A stretch of 64,000 bases of DNA from Pyropia haitanensis (Eukaryota > Rhodophyta > Bangiophyceae > Bangiales > Bangiaceae), in assembly GCA_008729055.1 (NCBI GenBank), contig SDUX01000004.1, forward strand, positions 4,542,559-4,606,558, given 5' to 3'. Numbering within the stretch: position 1 is the stretch's first letter; each line of letters opens with the position of its first letter. A model generated the notes under the pieces. That model saw nothing but the letters and a program-made list of their open reading frames with translations. It ran no database searches and was not told the origin of the DNA. The position numbers were made by a program, and so were the translations under genes. Below, piece after piece: positions 44,650 to 54,581 of the stretch.

Positions 44650-44905
44650 TGAGGCCCGTTCGCAGTTCCGCTTAGTATAAACATAACGTCGCTCTGATTG
44701 GTCGACGGCGTTATACGGACGGTATAACGTTATGACATACGCGAACGGCTCGCGTATGTCATAACGTTATACCGACCCCCGCAGCCGCTGGAATTCCAAT
44801 CGAACGAAGCAGCACGTTATGCCAAGCTCTCAACGTTCTTTCGCATCCCAGCAAGTGTTATACCGTCGTTATACCAAGCCCGCCGGGAACTGCGAACGGG
44901 CCTGA
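44650..44905. mobile_element. Small non-autonomous element (Tourist-like MITE)
   Basis: About 250 bp with 17-bp perfect terminal inverted repeats, GGCCCGTTCGCAGTTCC at 44653-44669 and its reverse complement at 44886-44902. Each is flanked by the trinucleotide TGA (44650-44652 and 44903-44905), a candidate 3-bp target duplication. Terminal GGCC-type repeats and 3-bp duplications are typical of PIF/Harbinger-derived MITEs, though their usual target is TWA. Inside lies a perfect off-centre hairpin (next entry). GC is low and there is no coding capacity. Confidence 0.65.
44721..44773. repeat. Perfect 24-bp-arm hairpin within the MITE
   Basis: Arms 44721-44744 (starting GGTATAACGTTATGAC) and 44750-44773 are exact reverse complements around a 5-nt loop (ACGGC). 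Perfect pairing implies recent formation or selection. Further TATAAC-type inverted copies lie near 44705 and 44855. Confidence 0.85.
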
Positions 44906-45315
44906 TTCGCATGACGAGTGACGACCGGAGCACACCATCGCCATTGCATGCAGTTGTGTGCGACACACTCCCCCCGTTCGAATCAACTTCATCCGGCATC
45001 GCGAGACCCACGGTGGGAGGGTCGGGCGCCGGCCACCGTTGCGCTGCGTGTCCTCTACGTGGCTCTCGCCGCTGGCGGTCCCTGGCGTGCGTCGCGGGCG
45101 GGGTCGCCGCGGCCGCCAACTATCTTCTCACCTGACCATCCTGCGGGGTGACCCCGTGTCGCTTTGTCGACCTACTTCGCCTTCCCCCACTCGGTCTGGT
45201 GCCATTGTTGCCCCTCATCCCGTTTCACCCGCGTCTCTCCTCTCCAAACCGCCCCTTCCGCCCCCCCCCCCTTCCCCCTCCTTTCCCCGAGCCGCCCCCC
45301 CCCCCCCGCCCCGGG

Positions 45316-45858
45316 ATGATGTCCCGCCCCTCGGCCGCCCGCCGCGTGACCGACCTGGTCAGCGCGCTCGAAGCGACCGAGGCGGACACGGCCGCGTCCG
45401 CGTCTGCCGCCGCCGCCGCCGCCGCCGCCAACCGCGCCGCCGCCGACGCGGCGCGGGTGGCGCGGCAGGAGGCCGCCGCCGCGCGGGTGGCGGCGGAGGA
45501 AGCGGCCGCCGCCGCCGCCGCGCGGGTGGCGGTGGAGGAGGCGGCCACCGCCGCCGCTGCGCCCCGCGCCGTCCCGTTTGGCCTGGTGCCGCCGGCGGGG
45601 GTGCCGCCGGCGGCGGTGGTGCTCGTCGGCAGCTGGCAGGGCTGGGATGTCAGCCGGGGCGTGGCGCTGGCCCCGCCCGCCGCCGCCGCCGCCGCGGCGG
45701 GCGGCGGCGGCGGCGGCGGCCGCTGGACGGCGGAGGTGACGCTGCCGCCGGGGCGGTACCAGTACAAGTACGTGGCGGACGGCACGTGGGTCGTGGACCG
45801 GGAACAACCAACGGTGATGGACGGCTACAATGAGAACAACACGTTGGAGGTGGATTGA
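45316..45858 (+). CDS. CBM48 starch/glycogen-binding protein, PTST-like architecture
   Basis: Single-exon frame of 180 residues from the ATG pair at 45316/45319 (MMSRPSAARRVTDLVSALEA). Residues about 10-85 are an Ala/Arg/Glu-rich heptad-like helix (VARQEAAAARVAAEEAAAA), a likely coiled coil. Residues about 88-180 form an AMPK-beta-type CBM48: VVLVGSWQGWD, a Gly-rich loop, RWTAEVTLPPGRYQYKYV, DGTWVVD, then YNENNTLEVD at the C-terminus. The conserved sugar-stacking Trp residues and the closing N-N-xL-V motif are present. A coiled coil followed by a C-terminal CBM48 is the layout of plant PTST proteins, which deliver starch synthases to glucan. No transit peptide is evident, which would fit cytosolic floridean starch in a red alga. 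PTST function is inference. Confidence 0.85.
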   Translation: MMSRPSAARRVTDLVSALEATEADTAASASAAAAAAAANRAAADAARVARQEAAAARVAAEEAAAAAAARVAVEEAATAAAAPRAVPFGLVPPAGVPPAAVVLVGSWQGWDVSRGVALAPPAAAAAAAGGGGGGGRWTAEVTLPPGRYQYKYVADGTWVVDREQPTVMDGYNENNTLEVD

Positions 45859-46360
45859 GCCGCACAACTGTGCCTGGGAGAGGGGGGGGGCGGGGGAACT
45901 GGAAGGGGGGGGATGTGACGGGGTGGGGCCGGGGGAATGTGAGGACCGCACTGGGCGTGCACCCACCCTGGATTGTACAGTACTGGCGGTGGCGAAGGCG
46001 CTGGAAAGTGGAACGTGGTGCGGGTGGCGGCGCGCCGTGGACGGCGGCGCCCGTGACCGGGTCAGCCAACTGGCACTCAGCAAGACAGCGGGGTGTGCCG
46101 TGGACTGCAGGGTTGCTTCATTTGGGGGACGCCACCACCGCCGCCGCCTCAGCTAGCCGTCCAAAACGCGCACGGGCAGTACAAAAAAAAAAAAAAGCGC
46201 GCATGCGCACGAGCACCCTCGCTCACAAGCCCTCCCGTCAGAAAGACACACACGTTGCTGTGGGGCGCTGCCTAAAAACAGGGACAGACGACGGCTCCAA
46301 CGCCGATGGGCCACTCCCCACCCCCCTACCGCCGCTGCCACTTGCCGTTCCGCGCCGCGC
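45859..46360. other. Convergent intergenic stretch
   Basis: Between the 3' ends of the CBM48 and DEAD-box genes. It contains a 14-base A run at about 46183-46196 and no gene. Confidence 0.5.
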
Positions 46361-48275
46361 TCAGCGGCGGCCATACCCGCCGCCACCATACCCGCCGCCA
46401 CCATACCCGCCGCCGCCATATCCGCCGCCGCCGCCACCGCCGCCGCCACCACCGCCCCCCGCGCCGCCACCACCACGGCCACCGCCACCACCACCACGGC
46501 GGCCGCCGCCGCGGCCACCCCCACTGCCGCCCGGCTCAACGCGCAGGCCGGGCGTGCCGCGGAGGCCCATCTTGCCGACCGTCTGCGCCTGCAGCGCCGG
46601 CGGCTCGGCACGCCCACACACCGTCGAGTACCAGCTGTTGGCCTGCGCGACCAGCTGCTCCTTGGACCAGTTGAGCCGCTTCAAGTGGGAGTTGTAAAAG
46701 CCCAGCCACGCCTGGTAGGCCGACGTAGTGGAGCTCCCCGGTAGCCGCGCGAGGTAGCCGGCCACCCGCTCGGCTTCCTCCGACAGCTGCGCCGGCGGCG
46801 CCGGCGCCGGCATCTGCACCAGCGGCAGGTCCGACACCAGGCGGAGGAACGACGACTCAAAGTCTGACAATAACAGCACGCCCTGGCCCGCCTTGCCTGC
46901 CCGGCCGGTGCGGCCGAGCCGGTGCACGTACTGCGCCTTGTCCGACGGGAAACCCACCTGCACAACGTGCGTGACGTCATCGTAGTCCACGCCCCGAGCC
47001 GACACGTCCGAGGTGAAGAGGACCAGGCCGGTGCCGTTGGCAAACTTGGCCGCCACCGACGCCCGGTGTGGCTGCGACTTGCGGGAGTGGATCTCGAGGA
47101 CCGGCACGCCCATCGCAAGGAACAGCTCCGCTGCCAGCTGCGTCATGCGGGCGGTCGCAAAGAACGCAATCACCTTAAAGTTGCTCGGGTAGGCCTGGCG
47201 AGCCGACTCGAGCACGTGCAGCAGCGCCGGGAACTGGTGCGCGACGGGCGTCACAAAGTAGCCCTGCGACACGTGCGTGTTGGTAGCCTCCTCCTCCCCC
47301 ACGCAGTCCACAATCGAGTGGTCGGGCCGGAGGGCGAGGGTGACCATAGAGCGCACGTCGCGGGGCATGGTCGCCGAGAAGAGGAACGTCTGGCGCGTCG
47401 CCTTGGGCGGCAGCGCCGACAGCAGCTGCTCAATGGCAGGGCGGAAGCCCATGTCCAGCAGCTGGTCCGCTTCGTCAAAAATGAGCACTTGCAGGCTGCG
47501 GAGCGCGTCGGCGAGCCCCGTTTCCCTCGTCTGCAAGTGGTCGTTGAGCCGCCCGGGGGTGCCCACTAGGACAGTGGGGAAGCCCCGCCGGAACGACGCC
47601 ACGTCACTCCGCACGTTGGTGCCGCCCACCACGCACTGCACCTTGTTGGGGGCGCCCCCAAACGCCGACAACAGCAGCACCGCCTCGTCGGCAATCTGCT
47701 GCGCCAGCTCCCGCGTCGGCGAGATGACCAGGATGGGCAGCGACCGCCCCGCCGTCGGCGGCGGCCCGTTCCCCAGTACCCGGTGGAGGGCGGGGATGAG
47801 GAAGGCAAGCGTCTTGCCGCTACCTGTCTTGGCCTTGCACAACACGTCGCCGCCACGGAGGGAGACGGGGATGGACTCCTTCTGCACGAGCGTCATGGAC
47901 TCGTAGCCCATCTTTTGGCGCACCGCGGTGAGCAGCGGGGCCACGACGGGCAGGCTCGCAAACGGCACGTCGGTCATCTGGGAGAGCGTCGTCTTGCTCG
48001 TCCGCGCGCCAGCGTGCAGCCGGGCGGCCGCGGCAAGGCCGCCGCCACCGCCACCGCCGCCACCGCCCCCGCCGCCACGCCCACCGGCGGAATTGAACGA
48101 GGGCAGGCGGCCGCCAGGCGCCGCGTCCGCCGGGGCCACCACCCCCTCCATGCCGCTGACACCCATGCCCGGTGGGGGCCCCACCGCGGACGTCCCCAGG
48201 GGGGTGCCCCCCAGGACCGGGAAACCGTTATGGCCATTCAGGTCGCCAGCGACGCGCTTGCGCGCCCGGCCATCG

Positions 48276-48327
<52 letters not shown>

Positions 48328-48541
48328 TGCCATTGCCGGCACCCTGCTGCCCACCAGGAGCCCCACCCCCGCCGCCGCCCGCACCGCCGCCGCCGCCACC
48401 GCCGCCGCCACGGCGACGCCGGTTGCGCGGACGCCGCGTCCGCCCCGCGCCGGGCGCACCGCCGTCACCGCCGACCGCAGGGGCCCCACCCCCGCCGCCA
48501 CCCCCAGCACCACCCAACTGCGCGGGCGTCACGCCCTCCAT
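46361..48541 (-). CDS. DEAD-box RNA helicase (MSS116/plant RH31-like)
   Basis: Frame of 726 residues from the ATG at 48541 (MEGVTPAQLGG); it can be read upstream to 48901 (846 residues). Motifs: TLVQKESIPV (Q motif), AKTGSGKT at about 234, PTRELAQQ, GTPGRLNDHL, DEAD at about 352, SAT at about 386, DVSARGVDY and HRLGRTGRAG near 539. The segment SARGVDYDDVTHVVQVGFPS with YVHRLGRTGRAGKAGQG resembles the MSS116/RH25/RH26/RH31 group, which chaperone structured RNA, often in organelles. About 230 low-complexity Gly/Pro residues precede the core, and the C-terminus ends in RGG-like repeats and four GYGGG units, a probable RNA-binding tail. The longer start adds an Arg/Ser/Ala-rich N-terminus that could target an organelle, but it includes non-distinctive sequence. 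Orthology below family level is uncertain. Confidence 0.9.
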
Positions 48542-49676
48542 GCTCGTCGCCGCGGCAGGCTGCCACACCAGCACAAGCCGCCGCCGCCGCCCGCAAAGGC
48601 CGTCGTCGTCGTCGTCGTCTTGGCGCAGTCGCGGCACCGAGAGAGAACGGGACCGCAGCCACACCCCACACCCACAGCCACACTCACTGACAGGATGCCG
48701 TACACAGTGATGCTGGCCGCAAACACGTCCCGCCCACACAGACGGGCTTGCAACGAGGGCGACGAAGGGGTGTGGGGCGGCGGCCCCGCTGGCGCGACGC
48801 TGGCCTGCGACGGTCAAAGCGCGCGCTGCGGAGGGCCACGGGCAGCCACTGCCAGCAGGGGCGCGGGAGCGGGGCGAGCCGGCGGCGCCGGCGGCGTCCA
48901 ACCCAGACGAAATTTGACGGAAATTGAGGACGCCGTCGGTCCCCGTTGGCCACCAGTCCCGCCTCGATGCTGTCAGCCGATGCGTTAAGGCGGTTCGCGT
49001 TCTTGCTGTCAGCCCTCTTTTTGACGTGTATCGCTCGCATTAAGTTGTACTTTTGTAATTACAAGCCTCAGGGTGCCGAGCATGGTTTGATAACAGGATA
49101 ACACCCCCCCTGTTATCAAACCCCCCTCACGACCTCTGGGAGGGGGTCGGATAACAGGTTATCCAACCCCCCCCAGAGGTGCTGTGGGGGGTTTGATAGC
49201 TGGATAACACCCCCTTTGTTATCAAACCCGAACTTAGGTTGCCTGCGGAGGGAGCGTCCAACGAGGCGGCGTTTCCATTCCGTGGGGCTTGTGTGGAAGA
49301 CACTGCACCATTGGTTTGAATCTGGGCCATCTGTCGGGGGCGGCGGAGTCTCGACGGGCCAATCCGGTGCGGCCACGACCTCGCGTGTGCGCGGCTGCTG
49401 CACTTTCTCGCCCGCTGCGCGGATGGCCCTCGCTGATCACTTGTGGCCCGGGCGTCCTCTGCGGGGGCTCTGTCCCGCTCGCCGTCGCCGACGGCGGTGA
49501 CAGAGCCAACCGTCGGCGCCTTCGTCGCCACCACTGCAGCGGCCCCGCTCGAGCGTCCGCCGCCACTGCGGCTTGACGTAACGTCATCCCCCTCTGGTGT
49601 GGTGCTGCTTGCCTCATTCTGCGTCCCCTTCCCCCGCACCCCTCTGCCCGCAGTCCCCCCTCCCCCCATCGTCACA
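48542..49676. other. Divergent upstream region between the DEAD-box and MFS genes
   Basis: Holds both promoters. The DEAD-box protein may begin within it (to 48901). A low-GC segment at about 48990-49260 carries a compound hairpin repeat. About 49560-49676 is pyrimidine-rich and is the probable MFS leader. No other gene is supported. Confidence 0.4.
49085..49227. repeat. GTTTGAT hairpin repeat, compound copy
   Basis: Two hairpins bounded by GTTTGAT and ATCAAAC lie in tandem. In 49085-49121 the 13-bp arms starting GTTTGATAACAGG match perfectly; the second spans 49191-49227. Between them are a GGATAACAGGTTATCC palindrome and the reverse complement of the core found at about 44485-44511. The two loci lie in opposite orientation about 4.6 kb apart, around the CBM48 and DEAD-box genes. 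Confidence 0.7.
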
Positions 49677-52600
49677 ATGCCTCGCCGCGGCAACTCAGAG
49701 GACGAGGACGAGGTGGCGCCGTCCTCGGCTGCCGCCGCGGCGGGCCAGTCCATGCCCGGCGTGGGCCGCGACGCAGTGACCGGCACTACCCCCCGCCGGC
49801 GGTCGCACATGCCCCCCCCCCCCGGTCGCGGCGCATCCCGCTGGGCACCTCCCCCGCCGCCGCCGAGACGGGCTCCCTCAGCCGCTCGGTCGGCAGCGTC
49901 GGCCGCTACGGCGCCGTCGCCGCCGCCGACGACGACGTCGACGATGGCGACTCGACCGACGACGAGCCGTCGTCTGGGGAGGAGGAGGACGCAGACGACG
50001 GCGCCGAGTCCGCGTCCGAGTCGGATTTAACCGACGCCGACACCCAGCCGACCGCGTCGGTCGCGTCGTCGGGTGGCTCGGGGCTGTCGTGGTTTGGCCT
50101 ACCGCCGCCGCAGCTGGCGTCGTCGCTCGACTGGCGGAACCGCGCGCCGGTGGGACGGCGGGAGCCGCCGCCGCCGCCACCGCCGCCACCTGCCGCCGCC
50201 GCCGCGCGGGGCGGGGGGGGGGGGCGCCGGGCGTTCCCCGCCTGCACCGCGGCAAGCGCAGCCGCGGGCGCCGGGTGGGCCCGCTGTCCACCCCGCCGCT
50301 GCCATCGCCGCTGGCCGACGCGGCGGGCACCCTCCACGCCGCCGACGCGCCGGCGCTGTCGCCCGCGCGACGGATGGAGCGGGCGGCGCAGCACCACGTG
50401 TCGCCGCCCGCCGCGGCGCTGCTGCCGCGGCCGTCATCGTCGCCGGGCGCGCCGCGAGCGCCGCCGGCCGCGCACCGTGGCAGGAGCAGCCGCAAGCCCC
50501 CGCTGGCGGCGGACGAGGACGACGGTGGCCGCGCGGCGTCGCGGCCCGGCGCGGCGCCGCCCGGCGTGTACGCGTCGGGCGGGTCAGACTATGACGGCGA
50601 GGCGGCGGCGTGGCAGTCGTCGCTGCGCGGCGGGCGGGGCGGGGGGGGGGACGCCGCCAGCCGCGGCGACGCGTCGGCCATGGTCGCGGCGGCGGCGGCG
50701 GCGGCGTCGGCGGGGGACTTTGCGGTGGGCGGCCGGCGCAAGCACGGCGGCGGCCGCCGGGCCAAGGCGCGGGCGGCGGCGGCGGCGGCGGCGACGGCGG
50801 CGGCGGCCGCCGCGGCTGCGGCCAAGAAGAAGCGCACGTTTTGGCAAAAGCTCGGCAAGACCACCCGCCAGTGGAAGACGCTGGCCAAGGCGCCGCGGGA
50901 GCTGTGGATTATCTTTGCGCTCAAGTTTGCGCAGAGCTACAGCTACTTTTCGTTTGCGCTCGTTCTCACCCTCTTCCTCTCCCAGGAGCATGGCGTGTCG
51001 GACACGGCGGCGGGGTGGACATACGGCGCGTACGGGGTTATGTCGACCTTTTTTGGCCTCATTGGCGGCTGGGCCATTGACTTCCTCGGCGTGCGGCTGT
51101 CGCTGGTGTTGGGCGCCGTCCTCGGCTCGGCGGCGCGGTTCTTGCTGGCCTTTTCGGGCTCCCGCCGGGTGGCCATGCTCGTCCTGTACACGCTCCTCCC
51201 CATGAGCGACGCGTGCGGCATCCCCATCATGACCATTGGGGTGAAGCGGTTCACAAACTCGGCTAACCGCACGTATGCGTTTTCCTTCTTTTACTCGATG
51301 ATGAACCTGGCGGCACTGACGGCGGGGCCGCTTGTGGACGCGGCCCGTACGCTGGCGGGCGACGGCTTGTCGTACACGGGGAGCATCTTGTGGTGGCACA
51401 ACGTGGACATCCACCTGTCGGCGCTGCGGCTGGTCGTCTTTTCCGGCGGCATCGCCACCCTGCTGATGCTCACGGTCGTGTTCATGGGCATCCGCGAGGT
51501 GGAGGTGGGGGACGACGGGGAGGTGCGGGAGTTTGTGCCCAACCGGGACACGCCGATGGAGCAGACGATGGCGGTGCTGCAGTCCGAGGCGTTTTGGCGG
51601 CTGAGCCTGTTCACCTTCCTCCTCGTCGGCGTGCGGCTGGTGTTTCGCCATATGGACGCGACGATGCCCAAGTACATGGTGCGCACGTTTGGGCCGTCGG
51701 CGCCGTTTGGGCTGGTGTACTCCATCAACCCCTTCCTCATCATCTTTTTGGTGCCCATCGTAGGGCTCCTCACCCGCCACGTTGACTCGTACACGATGAT
51801 CCTGATTGGGGCGGCCATCTCGGGGGTGTCCCCATTTTGGATGGCGCTCGGCGCCTCGTACTGGTTCATGATCCTCTTTATGGTCACCTTGTCGGTGGGC
51901 GAAGTACGTTGGGCCCTCCTGAGTTTTCTCTTCTTCTTCCTCGGTCCATGTACGGGCATGTCGCGCACCGCCGCTTGCGTGCTGGGGGAGTGGGCGTTTG
52001 TGAGTGCCTTTTCGGATTGCGACTGACTCACTGTTTCGCTCTTGCTCTGGTTCCGCCATGTTCAATGTGTTGTGTCTACTGTTTGCACCCTGTTGTTCGG
52101 TGTGCTCTGTATAACAGGCTATCTATTCCCCTCGAGTCTACGAAGTAAGTGGTGGACTCTGCGTGGTTGCCAGGTCCTGCGTTTTTGCTCTGAGCCTCGC
52201 CTGTCGTGTCAGCCTAGGACGAGTTGGGGTGGGGGTGCTGTGTGCTTGCTTGTCTGTTGGGCGACGCTAACCGTCCGCCTGTTCTGGTTCCCCCAAGCAC
52301 GTGTGTCTTTGTTCCCGTGTGTACACCTTCCCTCTTGTCCGATTGGCCCACTCCTCGCTACTGCCTACTGTCGTGCTCCCTCTCTTTGCCGTCCAGTACA
52401 CGATGAACGTGTCGAGTCGTGGCTCCGAGGGCCTCTTTTCTTCCCTCGCCTCCGCCCCCCTCTTTTCCGTCAAGCTGGTGGTGGGCGCCATGTCAGGCGT
52501 CCTCCTCAGCGACTATTGCCCCTCGTACGGTGACTGCGACGGGGGGCACCTGTGGTCGATCGTCGGCGCCACCTCCCTCCTCTCCCCCATCCTCATGGTC

Positions 52601-52870
52601 TTCCTCCGCTCGTGCATCGAGTCCCAGGAAAGCGAGGACCGCGGCGACGTGGAAGACGCGCCCGCCCGCACGGCGGCCAAGGCCGCCGCGGGCGCCAGCG
52701 GCGGCGGCAAGGCCGTCCCCGCGGGCACCGAGGCGTTGGCGCTGCTGCCCCGCTCCCGCGCCTACCCGTCGTCGACGGCCGAGGCGGTGCGGATGGAGGT
52801 CGGCGCGATGGACCAGGGCAAGGCGGTGGTGGCCAAGTCCCGGCCGATGGCCATCCCTGACGACGGATAG
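49677..52870 (+). CDS. Major facilitator superfamily transporter with micro-exon
   Basis: ATG at 49677 (MPRRGNSEDEDEVAPSS). About 400 N-terminal residues are acidic/Ser-rich and disordered and cross C run 49812-49823 and G run 50213-50224, each one base short; the translation is coherent through all three frames (MPRRGNSED, then GSLSRSVGSVGRYGAV, then RTFWQKLGKTTRQWK). The transporter core starts at ELWIIFALKFAQSYSYF and has about a dozen hydrophobic segments, with WAIDFLGVRLSLV and a long loop after segment six. Exon 1 ends at 51903 (LSVGE). A 27-nt exon at 52118-52144 encodes AIYSPRVYE, and exon 3 (52397-52870) begins YTMNVSSRGSEGLFSSL. The joined GEAIYSPRVYEYT is the expected conserved helix of this eukaryotic MFS group. 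Introns are 214 and 252 nt, phase 0, GT-AG. Without the micro-exon the helix lacks nine residues. Substrate unknown. Confidence 0.85.
52118..52144 (+). other. 27-nt micro-exon of the MFS gene
   Basis: Preceded by AACAG and followed by GTAAGT, in phase 0, encoding AIYSPRVYE. It restores the conserved G-E-A-x-x-S-P-R motif that direct joining of 51903 to 52397 would lack. Confidence 0.8.
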
Positions 52871-54581
52871 CTGAGGGCGGGGTGCGGGCGTGTGTGTGCA
52901 TGTACCCAAGCTCATTCTGATTCCCTTGTTCTTTTTTTTGTTGTTGCGTGTTCGTGGGCGTACCCACCCGCGCTCCACCCTTTCCTACCGAGACCTCCCT
53001 TTTTTTCTTGCACTTTTTTCTTGCTGCAGTCCTTCCGTCCTTCCCGCCCCTCGTCCGTTTTCCACGGGGAGCCATCCCCCGCCGCGTCCCCGTGGCGGCG
53101 TGGGCAGTCGCTCCCACGCCGCCCCCCCCATTAAAACAGGGTCACCACCCGTGCGACGACCAGGCGTATGGAACAGGGGCGCCCGTGGTCACCGCCCGCC
53201 ACGTCGCCCGCCCGCCTCCCCGCCCCCACGCCCGCACCGCCGCGACGGCGCTGGCGCACCTGGTCACAAGCCGCACGCGCCTGGTCAGCGCACGCGCACC
53301 TGGCCACAGCGGCGCGCACCTGGTCATCGCGGGCCGGCGGGGGGGGCGAAGCGGCGGGCCCACCGGCCGGCAGCGCGCAGCCGCATCACGCGGCGGGGTG
53401 CGGCCGCCACCCGCCGCCGCCTCGCGCTCCGCTCTCCTCTTCCCTACCCCACCGCCCGCGCGCGCACGCGGCGCGTGCGCCGCCGCCGCCGCCGCTGACA
53501 CAGGCCCTACACCGCCTGGACTGATGATCGGGCACGGCGGTGCACCGGTGGCAACCGGGGAGTGCCCCCCCATGCGGGTAGCGCAACCACAGCATCCGCG
53601 GATACACCCCTTTCCGCCCATACCCTCCCGACCGCGCGCCCACACGCGGTGTATGTACGGACACATAGAACAGGGGCACCCCGCTCCAGCAGGCCCACCC
53701 CGCCGCAGCCGCGGCCCCGCCCGAGCGGCCCCCCCCCCCACAGCCCCGTGCCGCGGCCACCTGTAGCGCGCGGGGTCGCCGCCGGCGCGGCGGGGCCGCC
53801 CGCCTACGCCTCGTCGCCACCACCGCCCGCGCGCCACAGCAGCCCGCCGGTGCGGAGCCATCCGCGCTCCCCCCTCCACCGCGGCGTCGTTGCCCGCCGC
53901 CCGGCGGGACGGGCCACGCCACGCCGGCCCGATTGCTGACCATGACCCACGTATCCGGCCAGCCGCCGCGGCCGCGGGTTTGGGGCGCCCCGCGTCGCGC
54001 GCGGCGGGGGCGCGCACCCCCCCCCGACCCACCCCCCCCCACCCGCCCGTCGCACACGTGGTCGCCCCGCTGTCGTGGCCGCGGCCAACTCCCCCACGCC
54101 GCGGCCGCACCCCCCCCCCCCCCCCCGGCGTGTTCGGCCCGACCTTGCCATCCCCCCTCCCCCCCCCCCCCCCCCCCCCCCCCCTGCTTCTCCCCCGAAC
54201 TGCATCTTGCTCTCTTTCCCACCCTACTATCCTCTCCCCCACCACGAGCGTCCGTCCCCCCCGCCCTCCCCCCTTCCATCTCTCCCCCTTTTCCTCGGCG
54301 TCTCGTGTATGGGCGTCGACGTGTTATCTCGACCCCCCCGCCCCCCGTCTACCACGCCTTCCCCGGCCGCCGCTTGAACGCAACTCGGGCGCGGCCGCCG
54401 GAAGGGGGGTTGGGAATCGGCTCTCTCCCGCCGTGGTGGAGGGCGGCGGGGGGAGGTGGGGGGGGAGGGGGGGGGAGGGGGGGGACGGACGAGAGGGAGG
54501 GCGTTGGCGGTCCCACCCGCCACCACCGCCAACGGTGTGGCGGTGGCGGCGGCGGCGGCAGCGGCGGCGGCAGCGGGCGCC
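52871..54581. other. Gene-poor stretch with a short degenerate tandem repeat
   Basis: About 52890-53060 is a T-rich 3' flank of the MFS gene. About 53240-53325 has four loose copies of a roughly 20-bp unit around GCGCACCTGGTCA. The remainder is C-rich (runs at 54110-54184) with overlapping frames on both strands and no motif. The last 150 bp are the leader of the next gene. Confidence 0.4.

Larger units (their letters stand above)
43933..45315. other. Intergenic stretch with low-GC repeats
   Basis: Between the MYB and CBM48 genes. GC drops sharply from about 44130 to 44960, where a hairpin repeat and a MITE are found. About 45150-45315 is a strong pyrimidine tract, the probable 5' leader of the CBM48 gene. 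No gene is supported. Confidence 0.5.

Noticed and set aside
44950..45010. A GTTCGAATC string resembling a tRNA T-arm
   Set aside because: No matching acceptor stem, D-arm or anticodon stem could be built around it.
47783..48988. A 400-codon plus-strand frame antisense to the DEAD-box gene
   Set aside because: No domain; the minus strand carries every helicase motif.
51904..52026. Read-through of MFS exon 1 to a stop at 52026 as the true C-terminus
   Set aside because: It loses the last hydrophobic helices and the conserved S-P-R helix; canonical GT-AG introns and a micro-exon give a complete transporter.
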